A stretch of 45,372 nt of DNA from Cytophagales bacterium. GTDB lineage: Bacteria; Bacteroidota; Bacteroidia; Cytophagales; Cyclobacteriaceae. Shown here piece by piece: positions 1-6,605 of the stretch. The DNA is taken from NCBI GenBank assembly GCA_022360055.1, contig JAKSDO010000199.1:1-45372 (forward strand), in the 5' to 3' direction. The notes below the pieces were generated by a model. That model saw nothing but the letters and a program-made list of their open reading frames with translations. It was not told where the DNA came from and did not search any database. The translations under genes and the position numbers were made by a program. The stretch's first letter is position 1, and each line of letters begins with the position of its first letter.

Positions 1-486
1 ATCAATAATTCGCTTTACTACCCTGGAAGTATTCGCAGCGAGCTCGGAAGGTTTTAGTATTACGCAATTTCCGGCCGCAAGCGAACCAACCAAAGGCTGA
101 AATATCAGCATTACGGGATAGTTCCACGGGCCAATAATCAGTGATTGTCCAAAAGGTTCATAATATACGAAGCTTTTGGAAGGGAGACTTGCCAGAGACG
201 ACTTTACTCTTGTAGGTTTTACAAGACCCGGAAGTCTTTTGATGAAGTATTTTATCTCTTCCCGAACAAGCGCGATCTCAGTACCAAAGGCTTCAAACTT
301 CGATTTCTTAAAATCGAGATATAAAGCTTCGAAGATCGCATCTTCATGACTTGAAAGCGCCAAATATAAATTCCTGAGCAGCTTGAGCCTGAACTTTAAC
401 TTTAAAGTTTCACCGCTCCTGAAAAATATTTTCTGCCTCTCAAGAATTTCCTTTATCTCATCTTTTCCTAATTCCCGGGTTACCAT
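1..486 (-). CDS. Aldehyde dehydrogenase, ALDH3-like, N-terminal part (runs off the window)
   Basis: Only the first 162 codons are present; the frame is open to base 1. They read as the NAD-binding half of an aldehyde dehydrogenase, which oxidises aldehydes to acids with NAD(P). Visible are the GPWNYP segment near residue 119, the AAGNCVILKPSE nucleotide-binding segment near 140-151, and a helical start (LALSSHEDAIFEALYLDF) like that of class 3 enzymes. The catalytic Cys and Glu would lie outside the window, so activity cannot be judged. The ATG at 486 is the first good start. It diverges from the DUF2147 gene across about 130 bases. The exact substrate class is not decidable; the family call is secure. 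Confidence 0.88.
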   Translation of the reverse strand, partial: MVTRELGKDEIKEILERQKIFFRSGETLKLKFRLKLLRNLYLALSSHEDAIFEALYLDFKKSKFEAFGTEIALVREEIKYFIKRLPGLVKPTRVKSSLASLPSKSFVYYEPFGQSLIIGPWNYPVMLIFQPLVGSLAAGNCVILKPSELAANTSRVVKRIID

Positions 487-619
487 TCAAATATTTTTAC
501 GATAAACTTTCGGGAGATATTCAATTCAACCATCGTAACGATAAGTTGAAGTATTCGTAAGAATGAAATGAATTATCTCATAGTTGAACGCAAATTTTTT
601 TAATTTTAAGCGCAATACC

Positions 620-1054
620 ATGAAAAGATTTATTTTTTTGCTTTCCGTAATATTATCTTCCTTCGGTTTGGTAGCGCAGGCTGGCAATCCTGACCAAATT
701 GTTGGTGTATGGAGATCCCCTACCAACAGCCTGATGATAAAAATTGATAAAGTAGGAAATCATTTTCAGGGTAGAATTGTATGGCTTAGAACGCATCAAC
801 CAAATAAACCGGCCCTGGATGAAAACAATCCCGACGAACACTTGCAGAATATGCCATTGAAAGGGAACAAAGTAATTAAGGAACTTTCATTCAATTCTTC
901 GGAAGAGGTTTGGGAAGGAGGAACATTTTATCATCATATTGATGGTAAATTGTATAATTGTCGTATCGCGCTGCACAGTAACAACCAGATAAAGATTACC
1001 AGGTTTATACAGAGCCGTCAGGATGGTGTTTCGGAGACCTGGACACGTCAATAG
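620..1054 (+). CDS. DUF2147 family secreted protein
   Basis: A protein of 144 residues with a cleavable signal peptide (MKRFIFLLS..., cleavage near residue 20). The mature part carries the DUF2147 pattern: IVGVWRSP at its start, FQGRIVWL, LDENNPDE, an EGGTFY segment, and SETWTR at the very end. The family is exported and of unknown biochemical role, with a small beta-barrel fold expected. I chose the ATG at 620 over the in-frame ATG at 584 because the signal peptide begins there. It stands alone, followed by a 223-base gap with no gene. Family assignment is strong; function is unknown. Confidence 0.85.
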   Translation: MKRFIFLLSVILSSFGLVAQAGNPDQIVGVWRSPTNSLMIKIDKVGNHFQGRIVWLRTHQPNKPALDENNPDEHLQNMPLKGNKVIKELSFNSSEEVWEGGTFYHHIDGKLYNCRIALHSNNQIKITRFIQSRQDGVSETWTRQ

Positions 1055-1277
1055 AACGGTCTTATTTGCTGTTAGCTCCGCGAGCATCCCGCCTTCAGGC
1101 ATCGTATACCAAACCGTACCGCTGCAAACTCCATTATTTCGTCGATTCCAAATGTTTTACCTTATTTGTTTGTAACCATAATAGGTTCGTCGAACATAAA
1201 CTTCGCATCTATGGATTTTTAAATGCGTATTTATTGTTATACGGATGTAGTCTTTTACAAAACCAAAGAAACAAATC

Positions 1278-1982
1278 ATGAGCAATATACTACTAACCTA
1301 CATGAAAAATCGATTTAACTATGAAAGTTCGATTTCAAAAAAAAAGAAAAGCAAAACGGGTCCGGTTGTTACCATTTCGAGAGATTACGGATGTCCTGCC
1401 AAGCGATTGGCCGGAATACTGTCATCCGAACTTAACCGGATAGAACTTGAGAATTACAGCCAAAACAGGTGGCAATGGATTAGCAAAGAAATACTCGATG
1501 AATCGGCCAAGGAGCTTAATCTCAAACCCGCCCTTATACGGGAAGTAGCAAATAAAGAGCAGGATGGAATTGTTGATGATATTGTAAAATCGCTTTCTCA
1601 TAAGGATTATCCTGGAGATATAAAAATCAAAAAGACGATTGGAGAAGTGATCCGGTCTTTTGCCGAGCATGGTCGTGTGATAATCGTTGGAAGGGGAGGG
1701 GTGTCAATTACAAGGGACATCCCGAACTCATTACACGTCAAAATTCAGGCGCCGCTCGAATGGAGGATTAATGATGTGAGCAAAAAACAAATGATCTCAC
1801 TCTCCGAGGCCAGAAAGAAAATTCATCATGCCGATAGTCAGCGCGCTATGATTCGCGATTTCTTTGAAGGTAAAAAAGTAGATGACAGTGCTTTCGATGT
1901 TGTCTTTAACTATTTCTCCTTAGATGAGGAAGATATAATTGCAGCGATATTGAAGCTAATGGAATCAAGAGATCTAATCTGA
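1278..1982 (+). CDS. Cytidylate kinase-like family protein
   Basis: A soluble protein of 234 residues resembling the cytidylate-kinase-like family. After a lysine-rich start it has VVTISRDYGCPAKRLA near residues 30-46, which takes the place of the P-loop. Later come IIVGRGGVSITRD and HVKIQAPLEWRI, and an arginine-rich lid segment (SEARKKIHHADSQRAMIRDF). Family members are often annotated as cytidylate kinases, but many lack a classical GxxGxGK loop, and this one does too, so CMP phosphorylation is not demonstrated. It sits alone between two gene-poor gaps. A GTTCRTCGAACAT word occurs about 80 bases upstream and again downstream. Confidence 0.8.
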   Translation: MSNILLTYMKNRFNYESSISKKKKSKTGPVVTISRDYGCPAKRLAGILSSELNRIELENYSQNRWQWISKEILDESAKELNLKPALIREVANKEQDGIVDDIVKSLSHKDYPGDIKIKKTIGEVIRSFAEHGRVIIVGRGGVSITRDIPNSLHVKIQAPLEWRINDVSKKQMISLSEARKKIHHADSQRAMIRDFFEGKKVDDSAFDVVFNYFSLDEEDIIAAILKLMESRDLI

Positions 1983-2363
1983 TATCTGATTCTGCACTAT
2001 TGATCTTGTCATATACGATCTCAAAAAAGTTCAATAAATAATTCTTTCATTACATGATTAGAAATAGCTTATACTTTCAGTGCATTTTCCAGAATTGCAG
2101 CAGACTATTTTTTTTATCGACAAAAAAATTATGTTCATCGAACATTCAAATCACTTTATCTATTTTACAAAAAAACTCATAATGTCAAGATAATTCTTGA
2201 ATTATATTTTGAGCATTCTTCGCCTTCCAAATATCTTGATACCTTACCAAAAAAACGTTTTGAGCAAGGGCTACCTTTGCTGAGAATGAATGATTTATTG
2301 ATAAAACACAGTAAATTTGATAAGCGAATTAAACAGACGAGAACGAATTCTAAAATAAAAGTG
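1983..2363. other. Gene-poor gap of about 380 bases with promoter-like site and dyad
   Basis: No convincing gene lies here. The stretch is very AT-rich. It contains a small perfect dyad, ATGTTC-ATC-GAACAT (2131-2145), nearly identical to GTTCGTCGAACAT at 1185-1197. It also contains a TACCTTTG box (2272-2279) matching the Bacteroidota -7 consensus TAnnTTTG and positioned to drive the YfiR-family gene. No clear TTTG -33 element is found at the usual distance. No terminator with a good GC stem is visible after the kinase-like gene. Confidence 0.4.
2272..2279 (+). promoter_or_regulatory. Candidate -7 element TACCTTTG for the YfiR-family gene
   Basis: An exact match to TAnnTTTG, the -7 consensus of the Bacteroidota housekeeping sigma factor. 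It would place the transcript start near 2286 and give a leader of about 80 bases before the ATG at 2364. No TTTG element lies 19 bases upstream, so support is partial. Confidence 0.4.
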
Positions 2364-2900
2364 ATGGAAACGCAGAGTATTTATAACTTTAAGTTAAAAG
2401 TTTTAATCGTAATGGCCTTGATGATGGTCTTCGTCGGAATAGGCAATGCATTTTCGCAAGCTGCAAATTTGTACAAAATTCAATCGTTGTTTTTGTACAA
2501 CTTTACGAAGCACGTGAAATGGGAAAATACGGAAGGGGCATTCACAATTGGTATTTACGGCAACCCGAAAGCGTTGGCGGAAATTAAGTCCAACCTGGGA
2601 AGCAAAATCGTTTGGGGGAAAAATATTAACGTAATTGAGATCACTTCTCCGGCAGATATTAGTAATTGTCAATTGGTTTATATGCCCAGATCAAATAAAA
2701 AGAAAATAATAGACTTTATAGGTAATTCGGACCTTTCGAATACACTTCTCGTAACGGAAGACGATTTGACCAGCGATGGTGCGGCAATCAGTTTTGTATT
2801 TGAACAGTCTAAAATGAAGTTTAAAATCAGTAAAACCAAGATTGAGGAGGCTGGATTAAAGGTGAGTAGTTCACTCATATCGATTGGGATACCCGTATGA
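2364..2900 (+). CDS. YfiR/DUF4154 family periplasmic protein
   Basis: A protein of 178 residues with an N-terminal membrane-spanning signal (LKVLIVMALMMVFVGIGNAFSQA, ending near residue 34). The mature domain follows the YfiR (DUF4154) pattern: YKIQSLFLYNFTKHVKWE at its start, then FTIGIYGNP, and a C-terminal FEQSKMKFKISKTKIEEAGLKVSSSLISI. YfiR of Pseudomonas is a periplasmic inhibitor of a diguanylate cyclase. No cyclase or kinase partner lies next to this gene, so its target is unknown. I chose the ATG at 2364; in-frame starts further upstream would add a non-signal extension. It converges with the membrane gene that follows, sharing a terminator. Confidence 0.82.
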   Translation: METQSIYNFKLKVLIVMALMMVFVGIGNAFSQAANLYKIQSLFLYNFTKHVKWENTEGAFTIGIYGNPKALAEIKSNLGSKIVWGKNINVIEITSPADISNCQLVYMPRSNKKKIIDFIGNSDLSNTLLVTEDDLTSDGAAISFVFEQSKMKFKISKTKIEEAGLKVSSSLISIGIPV

Positions 2901-2921
2901 TATACACTTTTTAACCTAAAT

Positions 2922-2957
2922 AAAAAAAGGCCACGCTCGTATCGGCGGGGCTTTTTT
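2922..2957. terminator. Probable bidirectional terminator
   Basis: A run of A, then arms GGCCACGC and GGCGGGGC separated by a short loop, then a run of T. The stem pairs with two mismatches. The A and T runs make it usable from either strand, between the convergent YfiR-family gene and the sigma-factor operon, whose last stop codon overlaps the T run. Confidence 0.65.
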
Positions 2958-3393
2958 AATGTTCCAGCTGTTTTAACTTACTTCTTATCAGTTTATCATC
3001 GAGAATTTGTATCAAAGAAAAAATTGCCATTCCAAAAAGGAAGTACGCCAGGTTTCCTTTAAAAACTTCCACTATATTCCAAAAAAATTCCCGCCCGATT
3101 GAAAAAATAGCTGTTAAACTGAGTGCAATCAATGGAATAGCCACAGCAATATGCAAAGATATTTTCCTAAAAATATCTTTTAGGTGCTTTCGTTTATGGG
3201 CAATTTCAATTGTTGTTTTCGCAAAGTCTTCGGAAATCGAAATGGCCGGTTCTTCCTCCAGATTTTTAAAAAGATTTTCGTATAGCTTTGCATCTTCATT
3301 GAGCAAAATCAATTCATTCTTTTCCAAAGATGACATCGGATCGCCAATTGCTTTTTGGATTTCCTCGTCGCTGTATTTATTGCGTTTTTTCAT
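2956..3393 (-). CDS. Two-span membrane protein, probable sigma-factor partner
   Basis: A protein of 145 residues. Residues 1-75 are hydrophilic and helical, rich in Glu and Lys. Two hydrophobic spans follow: LHIAVAIPLIALSLTAIFSI and AYFLFGMAIFSLIQIL, with a basic tail. It is the last gene after an ECF sigma factor on the same strand, 90 bases away, a position typical of anti-sigma or accessory membrane proteins in Bacteroidota. No zinc-finger (HxxxCxxC) or other named anti-sigma motif is seen, so the role is inferred from context only. The gap to the sigma gene holds the MKPVGPEQ element. Confidence 0.7.
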   Translation of the reverse strand: MKKRNKYSDEEIQKAIGDPMSSLEKNELILLNEDAKLYENLFKNLEEEPAISISEDFAKTTIEIAHKRKHLKDIFRKISLHIAVAIPLIALSLTAIFSIGREFFWNIVEVFKGNLAYFLFGMAIFSLIQILDDKLIRSKLKQLEH

Positions 3394-3398
3394 CTGTT

Positions 3399-3470
3399 TT
3401 ATTTTTCACACAGAGTAATATAATCGTGCCTGTATGTGTCCTGAATTTGCTCCGGTCCTACCGGTTTCAT
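3399..3470 (-). other. MKPVGPEQ element, copy 1 (small open frame in the operon gap)
   Basis: Reading the minus strand from 3470, an ATG opens a 23-codon frame beginning MKPVGPEQIQ and ending in TAA six bases before the ATG of the membrane gene. A second copy lies at 36084-36176. The first 63 bases of the two copies align without gaps with 51 identities (28 of the first 30), and both sit in the same orientation just before a gene start. The start contains CCGG-TAGGA-CCGG, able to form a short hairpin. Only 2 of 12 differences are silent, so a protein role is not proven; a structured leader RNA or a repeat is equally possible. Confidence 0.5.
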
Positions 3471-3483
3471 CCTGTTTTCACAT

Positions 3484-4053
3484 TTAAATCGAAATGAATA
3501 TTCTGTTTTTTTTCAAGATATCCTTCAATATTTTCCGGGCTCTGAAAAGATAATTCTTTACCGTTCCATCCGGCATGGCCGTAATATCAGCAATCTCTTT
3601 GTAGCTAAAACCATTTAAATGATAGAGCGTGACAATTGTCCGGTACTGAATGGGCAACTCATTGACCATGTTGTGAATATATTCCTTTTTCTCCTTGCAT
3701 TCTACTTTTTGATGAGGTGTGTTTTCATAAGATGCGTGATCAATTATGATCTCGTCTGTCAAATCTGAAAAACTTACCTTTTTTCTTTTCTTCAAATGAT
3801 TCAGCGTAAATCGATAGGCGATCGTTGCAATCCATGTTGAGAGCTTCGAATCAAAATTAAACTTTTCAAGTTTTAAATAAATCTGGATAAAAACCTCCTG
3901 ACAAATATCCTTGATCTCATCTTCCTCCACGACCATTCGCGACACTATAAACCAAACCATCCGCTCATACTTCTTTACAAGTATGGAAAAAGCCGATTTA
4001 TTTCCATCCAGTATTTTATTTACAAGTTCCCGGTCTTCGTACATGCTGACCAT
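3484..4053 (-). CDS. RNA polymerase ECF sigma factor (sigma-70 family)
   Basis: A protein of 189 residues. Sigma region 2 is seen as FSILVKKYERMVWFIVSRMV followed by DICQEVFIQIYLKLEKF (about residues 22-68), then LSTWIATIAYRFTLNHLKKRKK. Sigma region 4 is seen as LPIQYRTIVTLYHLNGFSYKEIADITAMPDGTVKNYLFRARKIL (about 133-178), containing the helix-turn-helix that reads the -35 element. It would direct RNA polymerase to a small regulon; the signal is unknown. The ATG at 4053 is used; an in-frame ATG at 4044 is possible. It heads an operon with a two-span membrane protein and is divergent from a DUF6249-like gene. An 11-bp dyad lies directly upstream. Confidence 0.9.
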   Translation of the reverse strand: MVSMYEDRELVNKILDGNKSAFSILVKKYERMVWFIVSRMVVEEDEIKDICQEVFIQIYLKLEKFNFDSKLSTWIATIAYRFTLNHLKKRKKVSFSDLTDEIIIDHASYENTPHQKVECKEKKEYIHNMVNELPIQYRTIVTLYHLNGFSYKEIADITAMPDGTVKNYLFRARKILKDILKKNRIFISI

Positions 4054-4071
4054 ATGACATTCAACCTAAAA

Positions 4072-4108
4072 AAAATGTTGCAGATTTTTTAATTATGTGC
4101 AACATTTT
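4072..4108. promoter_or_regulatory. 11-bp perfect inverted repeat upstream of the sigma factor
   Basis: AAAATGTTGCA (4072-4082) and TGCAACATTTT (4098-4108) are perfect reverse complements around a 15-base loop. On the minus strand the second arm runs into further T residues, so in the sigma-factor transcript it would resemble an intrinsic terminator or attenuator. As DNA it would be a good dimeric operator shared by both divergent genes. Confidence 0.5.
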
Positions 4109-4158
4109 GAAAACTGTTTTTGTCACATGGAAAAAAATGTTTAAGTAAATTATATAAA

Positions 4159-4527
4159 ATGAACGAAGGATTAGCAATATTATCCGTAATTGCCATTATA
4201 GCATTTGGAATTGTTTCAATTATCAAGGTGATCACCGAGTATAAGCTCAAACGAAGACTAATAGACAAAGCCGAGGTGAACGAAGGATTTAGCACTGCAC
4301 TTGAAGAAAGCATGAAATCGATTTCTTCAAGAGTTGAAGAAAACAGGTATCCTGCACTTAAATGGGGGCTGGTATTTTTTTTCGTAGGAACCGGATTGAT
4401 TGTACTTCATTTTATGGAGTTTAATTACCAAAGCTCATTGCCTTTTGGCATGTTATCTGCGTGCGCTGCACTAGGATTTTTAATTTATTATTTCCTGATG
4501 AAAAAAGAATTGAAAAAGCCTGAATGA
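4159..4527 (+). CDS. DUF6249-like small membrane protein
   Basis: A protein of 122 residues with an N-terminal membrane span (AILSVIAIIAFGIVSIIKVI), a charged cytoplasmic stretch (EYKLKRRLIDKAEV...) and two more spans beginning LKWGLVFFFVGTGLIVL and PFGMLSACAALGFLIYYFLM. The KWGL segment and layout resemble DUF6249 proteins, which are commonly found beside ECF sigma factors in Bacteroidota. I chose the ATG at 4159; an upstream TTG at 4120 would add an implausible extension. It is divergent from the sigma factor and shares the 11-bp dyad region, so joint control is likely. The function is unknown. Confidence 0.72.
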   Translation: MNEGLAILSVIAIIAFGIVSIIKVITEYKLKRRLIDKAEVNEGFSTALEESMKSISSRVEENRYPALKWGLVFFFVGTGLIVLHFMEFNYQSSLPFGMLSACAALGFLIYYFLMKKELKKPE

Positions 4528-4536
4528 TCAGGCTTT
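4515..4536. terminator. Intrinsic terminator between convergent genes
   Basis: AAAGCCTGA and TCAGGCTTT form a perfect 9-bp stem around an ATGA loop. On the minus strand it is followed by a T run, so it ends the AlbA_2/PhoH transcript. It also covers the stop codon of the DUF6249-like gene. Confidence 0.8.
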
Positions 4537-4537
4537 C

Positions 4538-5875
4538 CTACAATAATTCGTTCGCAAGATTTGCCAATTCCGACCGCTCCCCCTTTTCAAGTGTAATATG
4601 AGCATACAAAGGGTTTCCCTGGATCCTGTCGATCAAATAAGATAAGCCGTTACTTTGCGAATCGAGATAAGGTGTATCGATCTGATATATATCCCCGGTG
4701 AAAATAATTTTTGTGTTTTCGCCCGCTCTGGAAATTATGGTCTTAACTTCATGAGGTGTTAAGTTCTGAGCTTCATCGACAATGAAGAATATATTTGATA
4801 GAGATCTCCCTCGTATATATGCCAAAGGTGTTATTAACAGCTTTTCCTTATTTACCATTTCAGTCAGCCGCTTAAATTCCTTATCTGTTTCATTAAACTG
4901 ATTTTGGATAAATTTCAAATTATCCCAAAGAGGTTCCATATAAGGATTCAGCTTTGATTTAATGTCGCCCGGAAGATATCCTATGTCCTTATTGCTCAGT
5001 GGAACAATTGGCCTGGCCAGATAAATTTGCTTGAAATTTCTTCGCTGTTCCAATGCACTTGCCAGTGCAAGCAAGGTTTTGCCCGTTCCGGCGACACCAG
5101 TAATCGAAATAAGTTTTACTTCAGGATTCAAAAGTGCGTGTATGGCGAAAGTCTGCTCGGCATTTCGTGGCTTTATGCCGTATACGGGCCTCTTTTCTAC
5201 TAATTCGATAAGCTTTGACCCGGGATTGTAATAACCTAAGCCGGATTTTCGACCGCTCTTCAAAATAAAATAGTTATGAGCAACCGGCTTTTTCCTTTTC
5301 AACAAAGTCCCTACATTACAGGATTTATGTACATAAAGATTATTAATGAGCTCCGCTTCTGCATTGTCAATTACCGATTTACCCGTATATAGCGTATTTA
5401 CATTCTTAATTTTTCCTGTCTCATAGTCTTCAGCGGATAAGTTAAGAGATTTGGCTTTTAACCTGAGATTTACGTCTTTGGTTACCAGGATAACGCTATT
5501 ATTTCCATATTCCTTTTGAAGTTGAAGCGCCGCATTCAGAATTTTATGATCGGGTTTTTTTTCGTCAAAGATCTTTTCGGCGTCCAATTCACTTTGAGCG
5601 CTCATCAACACCTTAAACCTTCCCTTGGATTTCCCATTTATCGGAATCCAGTTTTGAAGCTTCTGCCCCTTTGAGATTTTCTCTATAATTCGAATGAATT
5701 CACGCGCTTCGAAATTCTTTATGTCATTTCCTTTTTTGAAATTATCCAATTCTTCAAGAACTGTAATGGGAATTGCCACATCATGCTCAGCGAAATTCAT
5801 GATGGCGTCATGAGAATAAATAATAACTGAAGTATCTAATACAAATATCTTTTTCGCTTTATTTGTTTTAGTCAT
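4538..5875 (-). CDS. PIN domain-PhoH family ATPase/ribonuclease
   Basis: A protein of 445 residues with two domains. The N-terminal PIN nuclease domain (about 10-150) starts FVLDTSVIIYSHDA with Asp14, and carries Glu41/Glu42 and the VTKDVNLRLKA segment with Asp134, consistent with metal-binding acids. The C-terminal PhoH domain (about 235-445) has the Walker A GVAGTGKT (260-267), ARPIVP, LPGD (301-304) and Walker B IVDEAQN (365-371). Proteins of this fusion are ATP-dependent RNA helicase/ribonucleases in related systems. It follows the AlbA_2 gene by 12 bases, so the two are probably co-transcribed. The length is normal for the family. Confidence 0.92.
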   Translation of the reverse strand: MTKTNKAKKIFVLDTSVIIYSHDAIMNFAEHDVAIPITVLEELDNFKKGNDIKNFEAREFIRIIEKISKGQKLQNWIPINGKSKGRFKVLMSAQSELDAEKIFDEKKPDHKILNAALQLQKEYGNNSVILVTKDVNLRLKAKSLNLSAEDYETGKIKNVNTLYTGKSVIDNAEAELINNLYVHKSCNVGTLLKRKKPVAHNYFILKSGRKSGLGYYNPGSKLIELVEKRPVYGIKPRNAEQTFAIHALLNPEVKLISITGVAGTGKTLLALASALEQRRNFKQIYLARPIVPLSNKDIGYLPGDIKSKLNPYMEPLWDNLKFIQNQFNETDKEFKRLTEMVNKEKLLITPLAYIRGRSLSNIFFIVDEAQNLTPHEVKTIISRAGENTKIIFTGDIYQIDTPYLDSQSNGLSYLIDRIQGNPLYAHITLEKGERSELANLANELL

Positions 5876-5887
5876 TTTGTTACCTTA

Positions 5888-6532
5888 TTAGCTGGTTTTC
5901 ATTGAATAGAAATCTGTTTTTTCACCAATTTCAATCGACAAAATATTAGAAACCACGAGTCCTATTAAAATTCTCGAAGCGCTCTGTTTTGTCAGTCCTG
6001 AAATCTTGATGAAATCGGAAAGACTTGCTTTTCCATACTTGTCAATGTGCTGAAAGAGAAGATGTTCATCTTTGCCAAGGTGCACAGGAAAGGACCGATT
6101 ATGTTTCATTCGCTTCAGGATTTCAACCATTTCTCTGCTGGCCTGAACACTTCTATCTTTTACTCTCACATAAACTTTCCCTCTCTTCCCGGGATCGGAG
6201 AGATAATATGTCGGCTTTTTTCTATTTTCATGGATTTTGTAATGGAGCACACTTCGTTTTCTGTTGATAGGGATTATTTCGTACTGATAGCTTATGCCGG
6301 GCCTACTATGAGATTCTATGGCTTTTTCAATGACAAATCGGTCTTCTTCTGCAAACTTTAAACCGGTTATTCGCCCAAAATCGTCAACGCCTACAAATAG
6401 TTGTCCTCCTTCCGTGTTGGCAAAAGCAACCATTTCCTTCACAATTTTTTCAGGAAATGAGGCCTTCAATTTAAACTCCAATAGCTGGCCCTCTCCTTTG
6501 CTAATCAAGTCTTCAAGCTCTTGTAGTTCCAT
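5888..6532 (-). CDS. AlbA_2 (Schlafen-type) domain protein
   Basis: A protein of 214 residues. The N-terminal AlbA_2 domain (about 5-145) shows GQLLEFKLKAS, VKEMVAFANTEGGQLFVGVDDFGRITGL and KPTYYLSDPGKRGKVYVRVKDRSVQAS. A C-terminal helical part (about 155-205) looks like a winged helix: LLFQHIDKYGKASLSDFIKISGLTKQSASRILIGLV. AlbA_2 proteins are often called ATP-binding proteins or transcriptional regulators, and the domain is related to Schlafen nucleases. Its tight spacing to the PIN-PhoH gene suggests a shared role, possibly in RNA handling. TAnnTTTG-like boxes on the minus strand lie at 6544-6551 and 6577-6584. Confidence 0.83.
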   Translation of the reverse strand: MELQELEDLISKGEGQLLEFKLKASFPEKIVKEMVAFANTEGGQLFVGVDDFGRITGLKFAEEDRFVIEKAIESHSRPGISYQYEIIPINRKRSVLHYKIHENRKKPTYYLSDPGKRGKVYVRVKDRSVQASREMVEILKRMKHNRSFPVHLGKDEHLLFQHIDKYGKASLSDFIKISGLTKQSASRILIGLVVSNILSIEIGEKTDFYSMKTS

Positions 6533-6605
6533 CTTTCAATGAGCAAAACTAATCAAATAATTTGCTTAGCGGCAATCAAAGCTAAAAATTAATTACCTAA
6601 TTCGA

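Noticed and set aside
1066-1281. Plus-strand frame of 71 codons in the gap before the cytidylate-kinase-like gene
   Set aside because: It begins with a doubtful start inside the gap and shows no signal or domain; composition resembles non-coding DNA.
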